Positions 39,173-48,797 of a stretch of DNA of 64,000 nucleotides are shown piece after piece (positions within the stretch are counted from its first letter, which is position 1; each line of letters begins with the position of its first letter). Made by a program: the position numbers and the translations under genes. The notes under the pieces were generated by a model, which searched no databases, was not told where the DNA came from, and saw only the letters and a program-made list of their open reading frames with translations. This DNA is from Paenibacillus antarcticus (GTDB lineage: Bacteria; Bacillota; Bacilli; Paenibacillales; Paenibacillaceae): the NCBI RefSeq assembly GCF_001637225.1, contig NZ_LVJI01000007.1, forward strand, positions 332,959-396,958. The letters are read 5' to 3'.

Positions 39173-39781
39173 ATGAGCCCTCTTACCAATCCATTTTCAC
39201 AACAACAGCAACCTTCTTGCTTAAAAATACCACATACTGATCCTGAAATCCATTCCGCTATCATTCATCGATTGTTATTCCATCTCTCTCAAGTTAAGGA
39301 AGGTCAGCCTGTCATCATTATGTGTATTGGGACAGATCGATCGACGGGCGATAGTCTTGGTCCACTCGTGGGCACTTCTCTATCTCGTTATAATAGTCAT
39401 CTCTTCCGCATCTATGGCACATTAGATGAACCCGTTCATGCTGTTAACTTACAAGAAACGATAACCTCTATTCATGAGATGTTTCATCAGCCTTTTATCA
39501 TCGGTATCGATGCTTGCTTAGGCCAATCTGCTAGTATTGGCTGTATTCAAGTCGCTGACGGCCCCCTGAAGCCAGGCGCTGGGGTAAATAAACAATTACC
39601 GCCGATCGGCGATATCCATTTGACTGGTATCGTTAACGTCGGCGGCTTCATGGAATATTTCGTATTGCAAAACACACGTTTAAGTCTTGTAATGAGATTA
39701 TCTGAAATTATTGCATCAAGCGTATACTCTGCCATTAAGGAATGGAAGTCTCACTCTACATTTTTTGCTTTGCGAGAGTAA
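39173..39781 (+). CDS. yyaC: Sporulation protein YyaC (germination-protease-like)
   Basis: 202 residues. VIIMCIGTDRSTGDSLGPLV and IIGIDACLGQSASIGCIQVA match the YyaC family (related to the GPR spore protease fold), found only in endospore formers. Function is not settled. AAAGGAAG ribosome site. It is one of few plus-strand genes left of oriC, and its last 26 bases overlap the DUF4446 gene tail to tail. Confidence 0.93.
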   Translation: MSPLTNPFSQQQQPSCLKIPHTDPEIHSAIIHRLLFHLSQVKEGQPVIIMCIGTDRSTGDSLGPLVGTSLSRYNSHLFRIYGTLDEPVHAVNLQETITSIHEMFHQPFIIGIDACLGQSASIGCIQVADGPLKPGAGVNKQLPPIGDIHLTGIVNVGGFMEYFVLQNTRLSLVMRLSEIIASSVYSAIKEWKSHSTFFALRE

Positions 39782-40256
39782 TGGCTTCCTTTTCCTCCGT
39801 CGACAAAGCATGCTTGGACTCCCCTAGTTCAAGAGATTTAGCATAAATGTATGAGTTGTCCCGATTATAAATCGAAGTAAGTACAACACCGTTCGAATGA
39901 TCATCCATAATCGCCACAGAGAAGCTTAAATCACTACCTCTTTCTCCAAACGCATTGTATCTGATTAGACCCACATGTCCTTTGACAGAATGTAGTTTAT
40001 TAACGGTACTGTCTAATAAGACTCTTTGTTGTTTATGATCGTCTTCCATGCTATCCAATTGTATTTTCAGATCAATGAGTAGTGACTCAAGATTTTCAAC
40101 ACCACTACCCGACATCATCATTTCATATCTACGGCGTAACTTGTTTAATTTAGATAACTGCGTAAACATCAAAATTAACAATATCAACACTACTAACAAA
40201 ATGACTCCAATAAATAAGGCTAAATGTTCCTCGATTAAACCGTTAAGTTCTGACAT
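39756..40256 (-). CDS. DUF4446 membrane protein
   Basis: 166 residues. One N-terminal membrane helix (about 12-33), a coiled-coil-like region (about 33-90) and a C-terminal domain with VGLIRYNAFGERGSDLSFSV and ALLDDHSNGVVLTSI-like pattern (here VAIMDDHSNGVVLTSIYNRD), diagnostic of DUF4446. Function unknown; commonly found near parB in spore formers. Confidence 0.92.
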   Translation of the reverse strand: MSELNGLIEEHLALFIGVILLVVLILLILMFTQLSKLNKLRRRYEMMMSGSGVENLESLLIDLKIQLDSMEDDHKQQRVLLDSTVNKLHSVKGHVGLIRYNAFGERGSDLSFSVAIMDDHSNGVVLTSIYNRDNSYIYAKSLELGESKHALSTEEKEAITLAKQKM

Positions 40257-40319
40257 AGATGTTTCATTCCCTTTCCTTCATCTTAGACTAGAGCCGTATA
40301 TATTAGTTTAGGTCTATTT

Positions 40320-41468
40320 TTATTTACACAATTGCTTTATAGCTCTTATCAGAGATTCGACTTCTACCTCCGTTGTACCAACTCCTACACTAGCACGGAC
40401 TGCTCCACTTTGTTCTGTATGTACAGCATAATGCGCTAATGGGGTACAATGAAGTCCTGCTCTCACAGCAATGCCGAACTCGCGATCTAATCGAAATGCA
40501 ATTTCAGATGAATCATGTTGATCAACTACAAAAGAAACAATACCTGTACGAGGCATACCTTTATCTGGTCCTAATAAATTGATATTAGGGATATCTTTTA
40601 ATCCAATCAATAGTTGTTGCGTGAGATTCCATTCATGAGTATATATCCATTTAGGAGTAAGCTCAATCACTTTGTCTACCCCTACGCGTAAGCCTGCAAT
40701 ACCTACCGTATTTGGTGTCCCTGCTTCATAACGATCAGGTCGAACCGTAGGTTGCTCTTTCTCCTCAGACTGACTTCCAGTGCCACCATGCAACATCGGC
40801 TCTAGATCGACGTGAGGAGCAATGTAGAGCCCCCCAGTTCCCTGCGGCCCCAGTAGTCCTTTATGACCTGGAAAGGCCAACAGATCGATGTTCATTCGTT
40901 CTACATCTATATCAAGGATTCCTGCGCTTTGAGCGGCATCTACCAAGAAGATTGCTCCATGACTATGAGCTAACCTACCTATTTCCTCTACAGGCAGTAT
41001 ACTCCCTAATAAATTAGAACTATGATTGCATACAACTAATGCCGTCGGTTTCTTCAGTGCTATTTCTACGTCTCTAATATTTAATTCACCTTTGTCGTTA
41101 ACCCTCACGTAATCAACAGTAATTCCAAGTGTTCTCTTCAAGTATTCCAACGGGCGCCGAACAGAATTATGTTCTATCATCGTAGCAACAACGTGGTCTC
41201 CCTCTTTTAACAATCCTTTTATCGCCATATTCAGCGCCATTGTTGTATGAGGTGTAAATACGATATCATTGGGATTCCTGACATGAAATAACTTTGCTAA
41301 TTGCATCCTAGCTTCGAATAGCACACGACTTGCCTTTACAGCCATAGCATGACTGCCTCTGCCCGGATTAGCAGCTGATTGTTCCATCGAGATCTGCATA
41401 GCTTGAAGGACACCTGGAGGTTTCGGCCACGAGGTAGCGGCATGATCTAAGTAAATAATTGAATTCAA
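40320..41468 (-). CDS. Class V aminotransferase, cysteine desulfurase-like
   Basis: 382 residues from a TTG at 41466-41468 with GAGGAGGG six bases before it; the frame is open further upstream but without a ribosome site. PLP-binding Lys in AFPGHKGLLGPQGTGGLYIA (about 200) and a candidate catalytic Cys in RAGLHCTPLAHY (about 347). It belongs to the NifS/CsdB-like branch that releases sulfur (or selenium) from cysteine (selenocysteine). The DUF3343 protein nearby is a candidate acceptor. It follows parB, from which a hairpin overlapping its upstream region separates it. Confidence 0.9.
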   Translation of the reverse strand: MNSIIYLDHAATSWPKPPGVLQAMQISMEQSAANPGRGSHAMAVKASRVLFEARMQLAKLFHVRNPNDIVFTPHTTMALNMAIKGLLKEGDHVVATMIEHNSVRRPLEYLKRTLGITVDYVRVNDKGELNIRDVEIALKKPTALVVCNHSSNLLGSILPVEEIGRLAHSHGAIFLVDAAQSAGILDIDVERMNIDLLAFPGHKGLLGPQGTGGLYIAPHVDLEPMLHGGTGSQSEEKEQPTVRPDRYEAGTPNTVGIAGLRVGVDKVIELTPKWIYTHEWNLTQQLLIGLKDIPNINLLGPDKGMPRTGIVSFVVDQHDSSEIAFRLDREFGIAVRAGLHCTPLAHYAVHTEQSGAVRASVGVGTTEVEVESLIRAIKQLCK

Positions 41469-41488
41469 CCAGAACCCTCCTCTAAAAG

Positions 41489-41535
41489 CAGAAAAGCATA
41501 TCCTTTTCCAATGATGGAAAACAAACCAGATATGC
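41489..41535 (-). terminator. parB terminator
   Basis: Minus-strand inverted repeat GCATATC/GATATGC (41496-41502 with 41529-41535) with an inner TTTTCC/GGAAAA stem, followed by TTTTCTGCTTTT. It lies 58 bases after parB and immediately before the ribosome site of the aminotransferase. Confidence 0.7.
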
Positions 41536-41592
41536 CCTCTCTCAATCATACTATTTCGTGATTGATATATAGTAGAACTGTTTCTTTTACTC

Positions 41593-42441
41593 CTATGCCT
41601 GTTGTAACAATTCCAATAGCCGCTCTAAGTCTTGTTTACTGTAATAATTCAATTCAATCTTACCTTTGTCTTCTTTATTGTGTTTAATCTTCACCGTTGT
41701 ATGGAAGCGATCACGAAGCGACTCTTCTAAATGATCAATATATGGATCATTTTTCTTAGACGTTGGTTTTTGAGTTTCCACAGGTTTACGGTCCAAATAT
41801 TTCACCGTCTCCTCCAGCTCTCTTACACTCCATTCATTATCTACGCATTGTTTTGCTAATTGTTTAATAACTACTGGATCCTTGATTCCTACGACAGCCC
41901 TTGCATGACCCATAGATAATGTTCCACGTGAAACATAATCTTTAACTTCTTCAGGCAATGACAACAATCGCAAGAAGTTTGCGATATGAGATCTCGATTT
42001 ACCCACTTTAAGTGAAAGTTCTTCTTGGGTTAAAGCATATTGATCCATTAGCCCTTGATAGGCAACTGCAATTTCCATAGCATTTAAGTTCTCTCGCTGT
42101 AAATTCTCAATCAATGCAATCTCCATAACTTGTTGATCAGTAAAGTTGCGAACTACAGCTGGAATCGTTGCCTTACCACAATACTGAGATGCCCGAAAAC
42201 GACGTTCACCAGCGATGATCTCATAACCTTTAATAACACTACGAACGATGATCGGCTGAATGACACCATGCTGTCGAATAGACTCTGCTAATTCATGAAT
42301 GGCTTCTTCTTTGAATTCTTTACGAGGCTGATAAGGATTTGCACGTAATTGACTCAGTGAAATTTCAACAATCTTATCATCATCGTTAATGGAGAGTGAT
42401 GGTATTAATGCATCCAGTCCCCTACCTAAACGCTTATTCAT
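41593..42441 (-). CDS. parB: Chromosome partitioning protein ParB (Spo0J)
   Basis: 282 residues. The CTPase/ParB N-terminal domain has the box GYEIIAGERRFRASQ (about 78-92), the central HTH reads TQEELSLKVGKSRSHIANFL, and a C-terminal dimerisation domain follows. It loads on parS, slides as a CTP clamp and, with ParA, segregates origins and recruits SMC. GTG/ATG choice: ATG at 42439-42441, overlapping the parA stop by 8 bp. A parS site lies inside the gene. Confidence 0.98.
   Translation of the reverse strand: MNKRLGRGLDALIPSLSINDDDKIVEISLSQLRANPYQPRKEFKEEAIHELAESIRQHGVIQPIIVRSVIKGYEIIAGERRFRASQYCGKATIPAVVRNFTDQQVMEIALIENLQRENLNAMEIAVAYQGLMDQYALTQEELSLKVGKSRSHIANFLRLLSLPEEVKDYVSRGTLSMGHARAVVGIKDPVVIKQLAKQCVDNEWSVRELEETVKYLDRKPVETQKPTSKKNDPYIDHLEESLRDRFHTTVKIKHNKEDKGKIELNYYSKQDLERLLELLQQA
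41920..41935. promoter_or_regulatory. parS site inside parB
   Basis: TGTTCCACGTGAAACA fits the Bacillus consensus TGTTNCACGTGAAACA exactly. B. subtilis also has a parS within spo0J. Confidence 0.92.
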
Positions 42442-43195
42442 ATGAAATCACTTCCTTTGCCAACTCTAAGTATGCTTCTGCTCCTTTGGAGCGCGGATCA
42501 TACGTTATGATCGATTTCCCGTGTGATGGTGCTTCACTCAAACGGACATTTCGTGCAATCACTGTTTTATACACTTTATCTTGGAAATACTTCTTAACTT
42601 CCTCAATAACTTGAATCCCTAGATTTGTTCGTGCATCAAACATCGTCAATAGAACGCCTTCAATTTGTAAAGACGTATTCAAATGTTTCTGAACTAACCG
42701 AATAGAGTTCAACAACTGACTCAAACCCTCTAAGGCATAATATTCGCACTGAATCGGAATAATGACCGAATCAGCAGCCGTAAGTGAGTTAATGGTTAGT
42801 ATCCCTAGAGATGGTGGGCAATCTATTATAATATAGTCATAATTATCTTTAACCATTTGTAATGATTTCTTAAGACGTTGTTCTCTAGATATGGTTGGCA
42901 CCAATTCTATTTCTGCTCCAGCCAATTGAATTGTGGCAGGGATAATATGTAAACCTTCTACTTCTGTATGAATAATAGCATCTTTCGGATGAACTTCATT
43001 AATAATGACATCATAAATGCAGTTTTCCACATCAGCCTTATTAATTCCAACTCCACTTGTTGTGTTGCCTTGCGGGTCTATGTCAACGAGAAGCACTCTT
43101 TTACCTAAAGACGCCATGCCTGCACCTAGATTAACGGAGGTTGTTGTTTTCCCTACCCCGCCCTTTTGATTGGCTATGGCAATAATTTTAGACAC
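42434..43195 (-). CDS. parA: Chromosome partitioning ATPase ParA (Soj)
   Basis: 253 residues. Deviant Walker A KGGVGKTTTSVNLG near residue 12, VDIDPQGNTTSG and Walker B-like IIIDCPPSLGILT. A DNA-binding ATPase that works with ParB and, in Bacillus, modulates DnaA. GTG start at 43193-43195 with AGGTGA upstream. Confidence 0.98.
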   Translation of the reverse strand: MSKIIAIANQKGGVGKTTTSVNLGAGMASLGKRVLLVDIDPQGNTTSGVGINKADVENCIYDVIINEVHPKDAIIHTEVEGLHIIPATIQLAGAEIELVPTISREQRLKKSLQMVKDNYDYIIIDCPPSLGILTINSLTAADSVIIPIQCEYYALEGLSQLLNSIRLVQKHLNTSLQIEGVLLTMFDARTNLGIQVIEEVKKYFQDKVYKTVIARNVRLSEAPSHGKSIITYDPRSKGAEAYLELAKEVISYE

Positions 43196-43359
43196 TCAAT
43201 TCACCTCAATATATTATTGACTCTTCGTGTAGTTCCTGAGATATGGTTTTACGGCATCGTAATTGATGTTATTGAGTTAGTTCAGACACTTTACAACTGA
43301 ATCCGACTATATCAAGAGAGAAAGCAACTTGAATTGCCGCTTTCATCTCCCCGACAACA

Positions 43360-44175
43360 TTATCTTTTGGGAATTTGAATTACAATTTCGTAGTGATTTT
43401 CATGATCCTTCTCAGTTGTTTTTATTGACAATCCCGAACCAGACACCATATCAATTGACTGTCTAATGGTGTTTAAAGCCAGACGAACATCTTTAGTAAA
43501 TGAGATTCTTTTTGACTTCTTAATTATAGACGATTCTTTATAGTAGGCTACTCTAGCTTCTGTCTGCTTCACATTTAGTTCTTTGGCAATGACTTCTGCT
43601 AGTAATTTAAGTTGTAGCGCTTCAGGACTTAATGCTAAAAGTGCACGCGCATGACGTTCAGTGATTTTCCGCTCCATCAAAGCTTCTTTCACTTCTACTG
43701 GCAAGTGTAACAAGCGAATCTTATTAGCTATCGTAGATTGACTCTTACCTAAGCGCTGAGCTAGGCTCTCTTGTGTTAATTGGTGCAAGTCGATGAGATT
43801 CTGATAAGCGACTGCCTCTTCTATGGAAGTGAGTCCCTCACGTTGCAGATTCTCAATCAATGCAATGGAAGCTGCTTGTGAATCATTGAAGTCCCGAACG
43901 ATAGCAGGAATTGTTTCAAGCCCTAACTTCTTAACCGCTCTCCATCGACGTTCACCTGCAATAATCTCGTACTTATCATTCCGGTAACGTACAACAATAG
44001 GTTGAATGACGCCATGCGTTTTAATCGTCTGACAGAGTTCATCAATTTTGTTGTCATCAAAAATAGTACGTGGTTGAAAGGGACTTCCCACAATGTCATC
44101 GACTGGGATTTGTTTCACTTCATCCCCATTAGTCCGCTCGGTTAGGCCAAATAACTTAGAAAATTGTTCTTTCAT
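43360..44175 (-). CDS. noc: Nucleoid occlusion protein Noc
   Basis: 271 residues from the ATG at 44173-44175 (MKEQFSKLFGL), the usual Noc start; a GTG five codons earlier lacks a ribosome site. ParB paralogue with box KYEIIAGERRWRAVKKLG and HTH TQESLAQRLGKSQSTIANKI. The N-terminal amphipathic stretch MKEQFSKLFGL would bind the membrane. Noc binds sites across the chromosome and blocks division over the nucleoid. Located between parA and rsmG, as in Bacilli. Confidence 0.95.
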   Translation of the reverse strand: MKEQFSKLFGLTERTNGDEVKQIPVDDIVGSPFQPRTIFDDNKIDELCQTIKTHGVIQPIVVRYRNDKYEIIAGERRWRAVKKLGLETIPAIVRDFNDSQAASIALIENLQREGLTSIEEAVAYQNLIDLHQLTQESLAQRLGKSQSTIANKIRLLHLPVEVKEALMERKITERHARALLALSPEALQLKLLAEVIAKELNVKQTEARVAYYKESSIIKKSKRISFTKDVRLALNTIRQSIDMVSGSGLSIKTTEKDHENHYEIVIQIPKR

Positions 44176-44504
44176 TCCGTATATTACCACCTAGTTTCAT
44201 AATAGTACCGAGTCAAAGTGGTTTACTACGATGTAGTACGTTCCACCATGCCTTGCCAGCACCTTCTTATCCGTATACAGAGATATACTGCACTTTGTAC
44301 ACATAAGGACCACTTACATTTTTTCGAAAATTGAAAGTAATGTCCATATACAACCAAATTCAATTATTTAATTATTCTAAGAAAGTGATGTTAATCCATC
44401 ACATATTGTAAGATACTCTATCTATCTTATTCTATCACTTTTTCATATATAATCCTATTCTATCACACTCATATATTTCTATATATTGTTTATTCCTAAA
44501 TACA

Positions 44505-44555
44505 AAGAAAAGACTTTGTATTCCAAATGATCTGGATTACAAAGTCTTTTTTTTT
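44505..44555 (-). terminator. rsmG terminator
   Basis: 12-bp stem AAAGACTTTGTA (44509-44520) with TACAAAGTCTTT (44538-44549), T-runs on both strands. It is placed 39 bases after the rsmG stop, beyond the parS palindrome. Confidence 0.85.
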
Positions 44556-44556
44556 G

Positions 44557-44588
44557 AATCATAATGTTTCACGTGAAACATTATGATT
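44557..44588. promoter_or_regulatory. parS site within a 32-bp perfect palindrome
   Basis: The 16-bp core TGTTTCACGTGAAACA (44565-44580) is a perfect parS. The palindrome continues without mismatch for eight more bases on each side. It lies between rsmG and noc, as in B. subtilis. Confidence 0.95.
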
Positions 44589-44593
44589 TGCAT

Positions 44594-45316
44594 CTATATT
44601 AGAGGGGACTTAGCAGCAACCCCGGGACTTCTAGGGTATTTCTGCGGTGTAGCTGCCCTCTTTTCTACAATGATAATGTGACGTTCAGCATCTTCCACCG
44701 GAAGTGTAAATTTTTCAACTTTTGTAAGTTTACCTTTTAATTGTTTGAAGCTATACGACGCCTCTTTCAATTCATCCGTAGGATCACTGCCCTTCATAGC
44801 TGCAAAGGTTCCATCCACACGAACAAAAGGTAAACAAAACTCGTTAAGCAATGCTAACTTCGCTACCGCTCTAGCGGTTACTAGATCATAATGATCTCTA
44901 TAACCTTGTTTTTGTCCCCATTCCTCTGCTCTTCCGTGAATGAGTTCGACACCAGAAAGACCTAACTGATCAACAATATTTTTGAGGAAGGAGATTCTTT
45001 TATTAAGAGAATCAATAATCGTCAACTGAAGATCTGGAAAACAAATTTTAAGTGGAATTCCAGGGAAACCTGCGCCAGAACCAATGTCGGCAAGTGTCTT
45101 AACATTCTTCATATCCACAAAAAAGGCAAGGGAAACGGAGTCGAAGAAATGTTTTGTATATACTTGATCCCGTTCGGTAATGCCTGTTAAATTCATTTTT
45201 TCATTCCAACTCACCAATTCTGTGAAATAAGTTTCAAATTGGTTTAATTGTGTTTCATTTAAAGAAATGCCACGCTCCTGCAAACGACTAGTAAATAACT
45301 GTTGTATATCATCCAT
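44594..45316 (-). CDS. rsmG: 16S rRNA (guanine-527-N7)-methyltransferase RsmG (GidB)
   Basis: 240 residues. SAM-binding motif TLADIGSGAGFPGIPLKICF and later VTARAVAKLALLNEFCLPFV. Methylates N7 of G527 in 16S rRNA; loss gives low-level streptomycin resistance. Begins three bases after mnmG; same operon. Confidence 0.97.
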   Translation of the reverse strand: MDDIQQLFTSRLQERGISLNETQLNQFETYFTELVSWNEKMNLTGITERDQVYTKHFFDSVSLAFFVDMKNVKTLADIGSGAGFPGIPLKICFPDLQLTIIDSLNKRISFLKNIVDQLGLSGVELIHGRAEEWGQKQGYRDHYDLVTARAVAKLALLNEFCLPFVRVDGTFAAMKGSDPTDELKEASYSFKQLKGKLTKVEKFTLPVEDAERHIIIVEKRAATPQKYPRSPGVAAKSPLI

Positions 45317-45319
45317 AAC

Positions 45320-47212
45320 CTAACCCCTTGCCGCAGTTACACGGTTATAGTGTTCGAGGTATACAAGAAGAACAGAGATGTCCGCAGGTGTAACACCTGA
45401 GATTCGTGACGCTTGCCCAATCGAGATTGGACGAATGTTAGCAAGTTTTTGACGGGCTTCGATTGCAAGTCCATGAATTTCAGAATATTCAATAGTATCT
45501 GGAATTTTCTTCTTCTCCATTTTCTGTAGACGTTCTACATGAATCAACTGTTTCTCAATATACCCGGCATACTTAATTTGAATTTCAACTTGCTCCTTCA
45601 TTTCATCGGTTAATTCATATGGCGAAGGTGCCAGTTGTTCGATGACGCTATAACTAACCTCTGGTCGACGTAACAGCATCAACATATTGGTTCCATCCTG
45701 AATTTGAGTAGAATCTGATTGTTCCAAAAGAGCATTTACTTCTTTCGGTTTTGCTTTCTCCACACTCAAACGTTCAATTTCTAGTTCAACCGTATTCTTC
45801 TTCGTTAAGAATCTTTCATATCGATCATCCTTGATTAGACCTATCTCATGTCCAATTGGAGTAAGACGTAGATCTGCATTGTCATGACGAAGTAATAAGC
45901 GATATTCCGCCCGTGAAGTCAACAGACGATACGGTTCATTTGTTCCTTTTGTCACCAAGTCATCGATCAATACACCAATATAACCTTGCGAGCGATTAAG
46001 AACGATAGGTTCTTTCCCTTGAACCTTACGTGCAGCGTTAATACCAGCCATTACCCCTTGTCCTGCAGCCTCTTCATATCCAGAAGTACCATTAATTTGA
46101 CCCGCTGTGAACAATCCAGGCATTTTCTTAGTCTCAAGTGACGGATACAATTGTGTTGGTACCATCGCATCATATTCAATTGCATAACCATTGCGCATCA
46201 TTTCTACCTTTTCCAACCCAGGAATCGAACGCAACATCGCTAACTGAACATCCTCTGGCATACTTGTTGACAGACCTTGTACGTAATACTCTGCTGTATT
46301 TCTTCCTTCTGGCTCAAGAAAAATTTGATGTCTTGGTTTGTCACTAAAACGGACAATTTTATCCTCAATGGATGGACAATAACGTGGTCCCGTTCCTTCA
46401 ATAATCCCGGAGAACATCGGAGCACGATGAAGGTTTTCCGTAATGATCTGTTGTGTGTCAACTGACGTATATGTTAACCAACATGGAAGCTGATCATTCG
46501 TATTCGTCGACGATACCGTCTCATAGGAGAAGAATTTAGGCTTACTGTCCCCTGGTTGAATTTCCGTCTTCGAGAAGTCAATTGTATCTCTATGCACACG
46601 TGGTGGTGTACCCGTCTTAAAGCGAACAAGATCGAAACCGTGCTCACGCAAATTTTCAGCTAGTTTAATAGAAGGTTGTTGATTGTTCGGACCACTTTCA
46701 TAAGCTAACTCACCCATGATAACTTTACCGCGCAAATAGGTGCCTGTAGTTAACACGATTGATTTACCACGATACTCAGTACCCGTCTTCGTAATTACAC
46801 CAACACAATGACCATCCTCAACGATTAGTTCCTCTACCATCCCTTGACGCATCGTCAGGTTAGGCTCTTTCTCCATCGTTTCTTTCATTGTATGTTGATA
46901 AGAGAATTTATCCGCTTGTGCGCGAAGAGCATGTACAGCGGGACCCTTTGCCGTGTTCAACATTCTCATTTGAATAAATGTACGATCAATATTCCGACCC
47001 ATTTCGCCACCAAGCGCATCAATTTCACGCACCACATGACCTTTAGCAGGTCCACCAATCGAAGGGTTACATGGCATGAATGCCACCATATCTAAATTGA
47101 TTGTAATCATTAACGTGCGACAACCCATCCGTGCCGAAGCTAAAGCAGCTTCAACACCGGCATGACCTGCACCAATGACAATTACATCATAATCTCCACC
47201 TGCATAACTCAT
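45320..47212 (-). CDS. mnmG: tRNA uridine-5-carboxymethylaminomethyl synthesis protein MnmG (GidA)
   Basis: 630 residues. FAD-binding start [35 protein letters not shown], and C-terminal [18 protein letters not shown]. With MnmE it installs the cmnm5 group on U34 of several tRNAs. 71 bp downstream of mnmE. Confidence 0.98.
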   Translation of the reverse strand: MSYAGGDYDVIVIGAGHAGVEAALASARMGCRTLMITINLDMVAFMPCNPSIGGPAKGHVVREIDALGGEMGRNIDRTFIQMRMLNTAKGPAVHALRAQADKFSYQHTMKETMEKEPNLTMRQGMVEELIVEDGHCVGVITKTGTEYRGKSIVLTTGTYLRGKVIMGELAYESGPNNQQPSIKLAENLREHGFDLVRFKTGTPPRVHRDTIDFSKTEIQPGDSKPKFFSYETVSSTNTNDQLPCWLTYTSVDTQQIITENLHRAPMFSGIIEGTGPRYCPSIEDKIVRFSDKPRHQIFLEPEGRNTAEYYVQGLSTSMPEDVQLAMLRSIPGLEKVEMMRNGYAIEYDAMVPTQLYPSLETKKMPGLFTAGQINGTSGYEEAAGQGVMAGINAARKVQGKEPIVLNRSQGYIGVLIDDLVTKGTNEPYRLLTSRAEYRLLLRHDNADLRLTPIGHEIGLIKDDRYERFLTKKNTVELEIERLSVEKAKPKEVNALLEQSDSTQIQDGTNMLMLLRRPEVSYSVIEQLAPSPYELTDEMKEQVEIQIKYAGYIEKQLIHVERLQKMEKKKIPDTIEYSEIHGLAIEARQKLANIRPISIGQASRISGVTPADISVLLVYLEHYNRVTAARG

Positions 47213-47283
47213 GGTCTTACCTCCCTTAAATAATTGTATCTATATCTATTAACATTAACATTAAGCTTTAATTGCTAAATCCT

Positions 47284-48663
47284 CTATTTACCCAAACAAA
47301 ATTGCGAGAAGATTTGATCAAGTAACGAATCACCCGCAGTATCCCCAATAATCTCTCCAAGTTGTTCCCATGCCAACCGAACATCAATCTGAATCATATC
47401 AATCGGGATAAATTGATCGGCAGCATCATACGCATCTTGTAGTGATTGCTTCGCCTTATTCAATAAAGCAATATGTCGAACATTACTTACATAAGTCAGA
47501 TCGTTCGATTCAAGATTTCCGCTAAAGAATAATTGTGAAATCGCATTTTCCAATGCATCAATTCCCTCTTGAGCCTTAACTGACATCCGAACAATACTTT
47601 CTTCATTAAAATAACGTTTTACGATATCCATATCAATCATAGACGGTAAGTCTATTTTATTCATAATCACAATACATTGTCTACCACGGATTTGTTCCAT
47701 TAATACCAATTCATCTTCATGTAATGGCTGACTCGCATCGAATACGAGTAAAATAAGATCAGCCTCATTTACTGCATTCTTGGAGCGTTCTACCCCAATC
47801 TTCTCAACAATATCAAGTGTTTCCCGAATACCGGCTGTGTCTAATAACTTCAATGGAATATTGTTAATCGTAACGAACTCTTCAATCACATCACGTGTCG
47901 TCCCTGGAATATCCGTTACGATCGCTTTATTATCATGCGCCAATGTGTTCAGCAATGAGGATTTCCCTACATTAGGTCGACCAATAATGGCCGTTGTAAT
48001 CCCTTCACGAAGAATCTTTCCTTCCTCCGCTGTCTTCAGTAATTTCGTAATACCTTCCATAACTTCGCTACATTTATCTTTTATAAAAGAGGACGTGAGT
48101 GAATCCACATCATGCTCTGGATAATCAATATTAACTTCAATATGAGCCATTGTCTCAATTAAAGTAAACCTTTGTTTCTTAATTTGTTGGGAGAGATCAC
48201 CCTTAACTTGCTTTAATGCAATACTAAATGCCCGATCTGATTTAGATCGAATGAGGTCAATAACTGCCTCAGCTTGCGATAAGTCAATTCGTCCATTTAA
48301 GAATGCGCGCTTTGTGAACTCACCAGGCTCAGCGAGGCGAATATTTTGTTGCAATAGAATACCCATCACTCTTGTAACCGAGATCACGCCACCATGTACA
48401 CTAACCTCAACTACATTTTCCATCGTAAAAGAACGCGGAGCTCGCATGACCGTTACCAGTACCTCTTCAACTTCTTCTTTCGTCTGAGGGTTAATAATAT
48501 GTCCATAATGCACCGTATGAGATTCTGCATCAGACAGCTTTATACGACTTTTGAAAATTCGATCCACTTCAGGAATGGCTTCTGGACCACTTACACGGAT
48601 GACAGCAATTCCTGCTTCTCCAACGGCTGTGGCAATCGCTGCAATAGTATCACTAATCAACAT
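47284..48663 (-). CDS. mnmE: tRNA modification GTPase MnmE (TrmE)
   Basis: 459 residues from the ATG at 48661-48663 with AGAGAG upstream; a GTG two codons earlier is less well placed. Folate-binding N-terminal domain (AVIRVSGPEAI), G domain in a helical region with GRPNVGKSSLLN, DIPGTTRD, DTAGI and NKID, and the C-terminal FCLGK. Partner of MnmG in U34 modification. Confidence 0.98.
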   Translation of the reverse strand: MLISDTIAAIATAVGEAGIAVIRVSGPEAIPEVDRIFKSRIKLSDAESHTVHYGHIINPQTKEEVEEVLVTVMRAPRSFTMENVVEVSVHGGVISVTRVMGILLQQNIRLAEPGEFTKRAFLNGRIDLSQAEAVIDLIRSKSDRAFSIALKQVKGDLSQQIKKQRFTLIETMAHIEVNIDYPEHDVDSLTSSFIKDKCSEVMEGITKLLKTAEEGKILREGITTAIIGRPNVGKSSLLNTLAHDNKAIVTDIPGTTRDVIEEFVTINNIPLKLLDTAGIRETLDIVEKIGVERSKNAVNEADLILLVFDASQPLHEDELVLMEQIRGRQCIVIMNKIDLPSMIDMDIVKRYFNEESIVRMSVKAQEGIDALENAISQLFFSGNLESNDLTYVSNVRHIALLNKAKQSLQDAYDAADQFIPIDMIQIDVRLAWEQLGEIIGDTAGDSLLDQIFSQFCLGK

Positions 48664-48689
48664 GATCACACTCTCTTTTCTAAAATATA

Positions 48690-48730
48690 AAAAAACAATG
48701 ACTCCTGTACACGTATCAGAGAGTCATTGC
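48690..48730 (-). terminator. Terminator between jag and mnmE
   Basis: 9-bp stem CAATGACTC/GAGTCATTG (48695-48703 with 48721-48729, approximately) followed on the minus strand by TTTTTTTA. It is directly upstream of mnmE. Confidence 0.85.
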
Positions 48731-48737
48731 ATCTATA

Positions 48738-48787
48738 TAGAACGAACTAAAAAATTAATTTCCTAATTCTTTAGTTCATTCTATCTA
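48738..48787. repeat. Inverted repeat containing a 20-base motif found elsewhere
   Basis: TAGAACGAACTAAA (48738-48751) pairs with TTTAGTTCATTCTA (48770-48783) with one G-T pair. 48768-48787 is identical over 20 bases to 21175-21194, and 50940-50957 differs by one base over 18. Confidence 0.8.
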
Positions 48788-48797
48788 TTTCATCTCA

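Larger units (their letters stand above)
44176..44593. other. noc upstream region with parS and rsmG terminator
   Basis: AT-rich; contains the rsmG terminator (44505-44555) and the parS palindrome (44557-44588). No gene. Confidence 0.7.

Noticed and set aside
44480..44560. Possible CRISPR-like or tandem repeats near noc
   Set aside because: The symmetry is explained by one terminator hairpin and one parS palindrome; no spaced repeats occur anywhere in the window.
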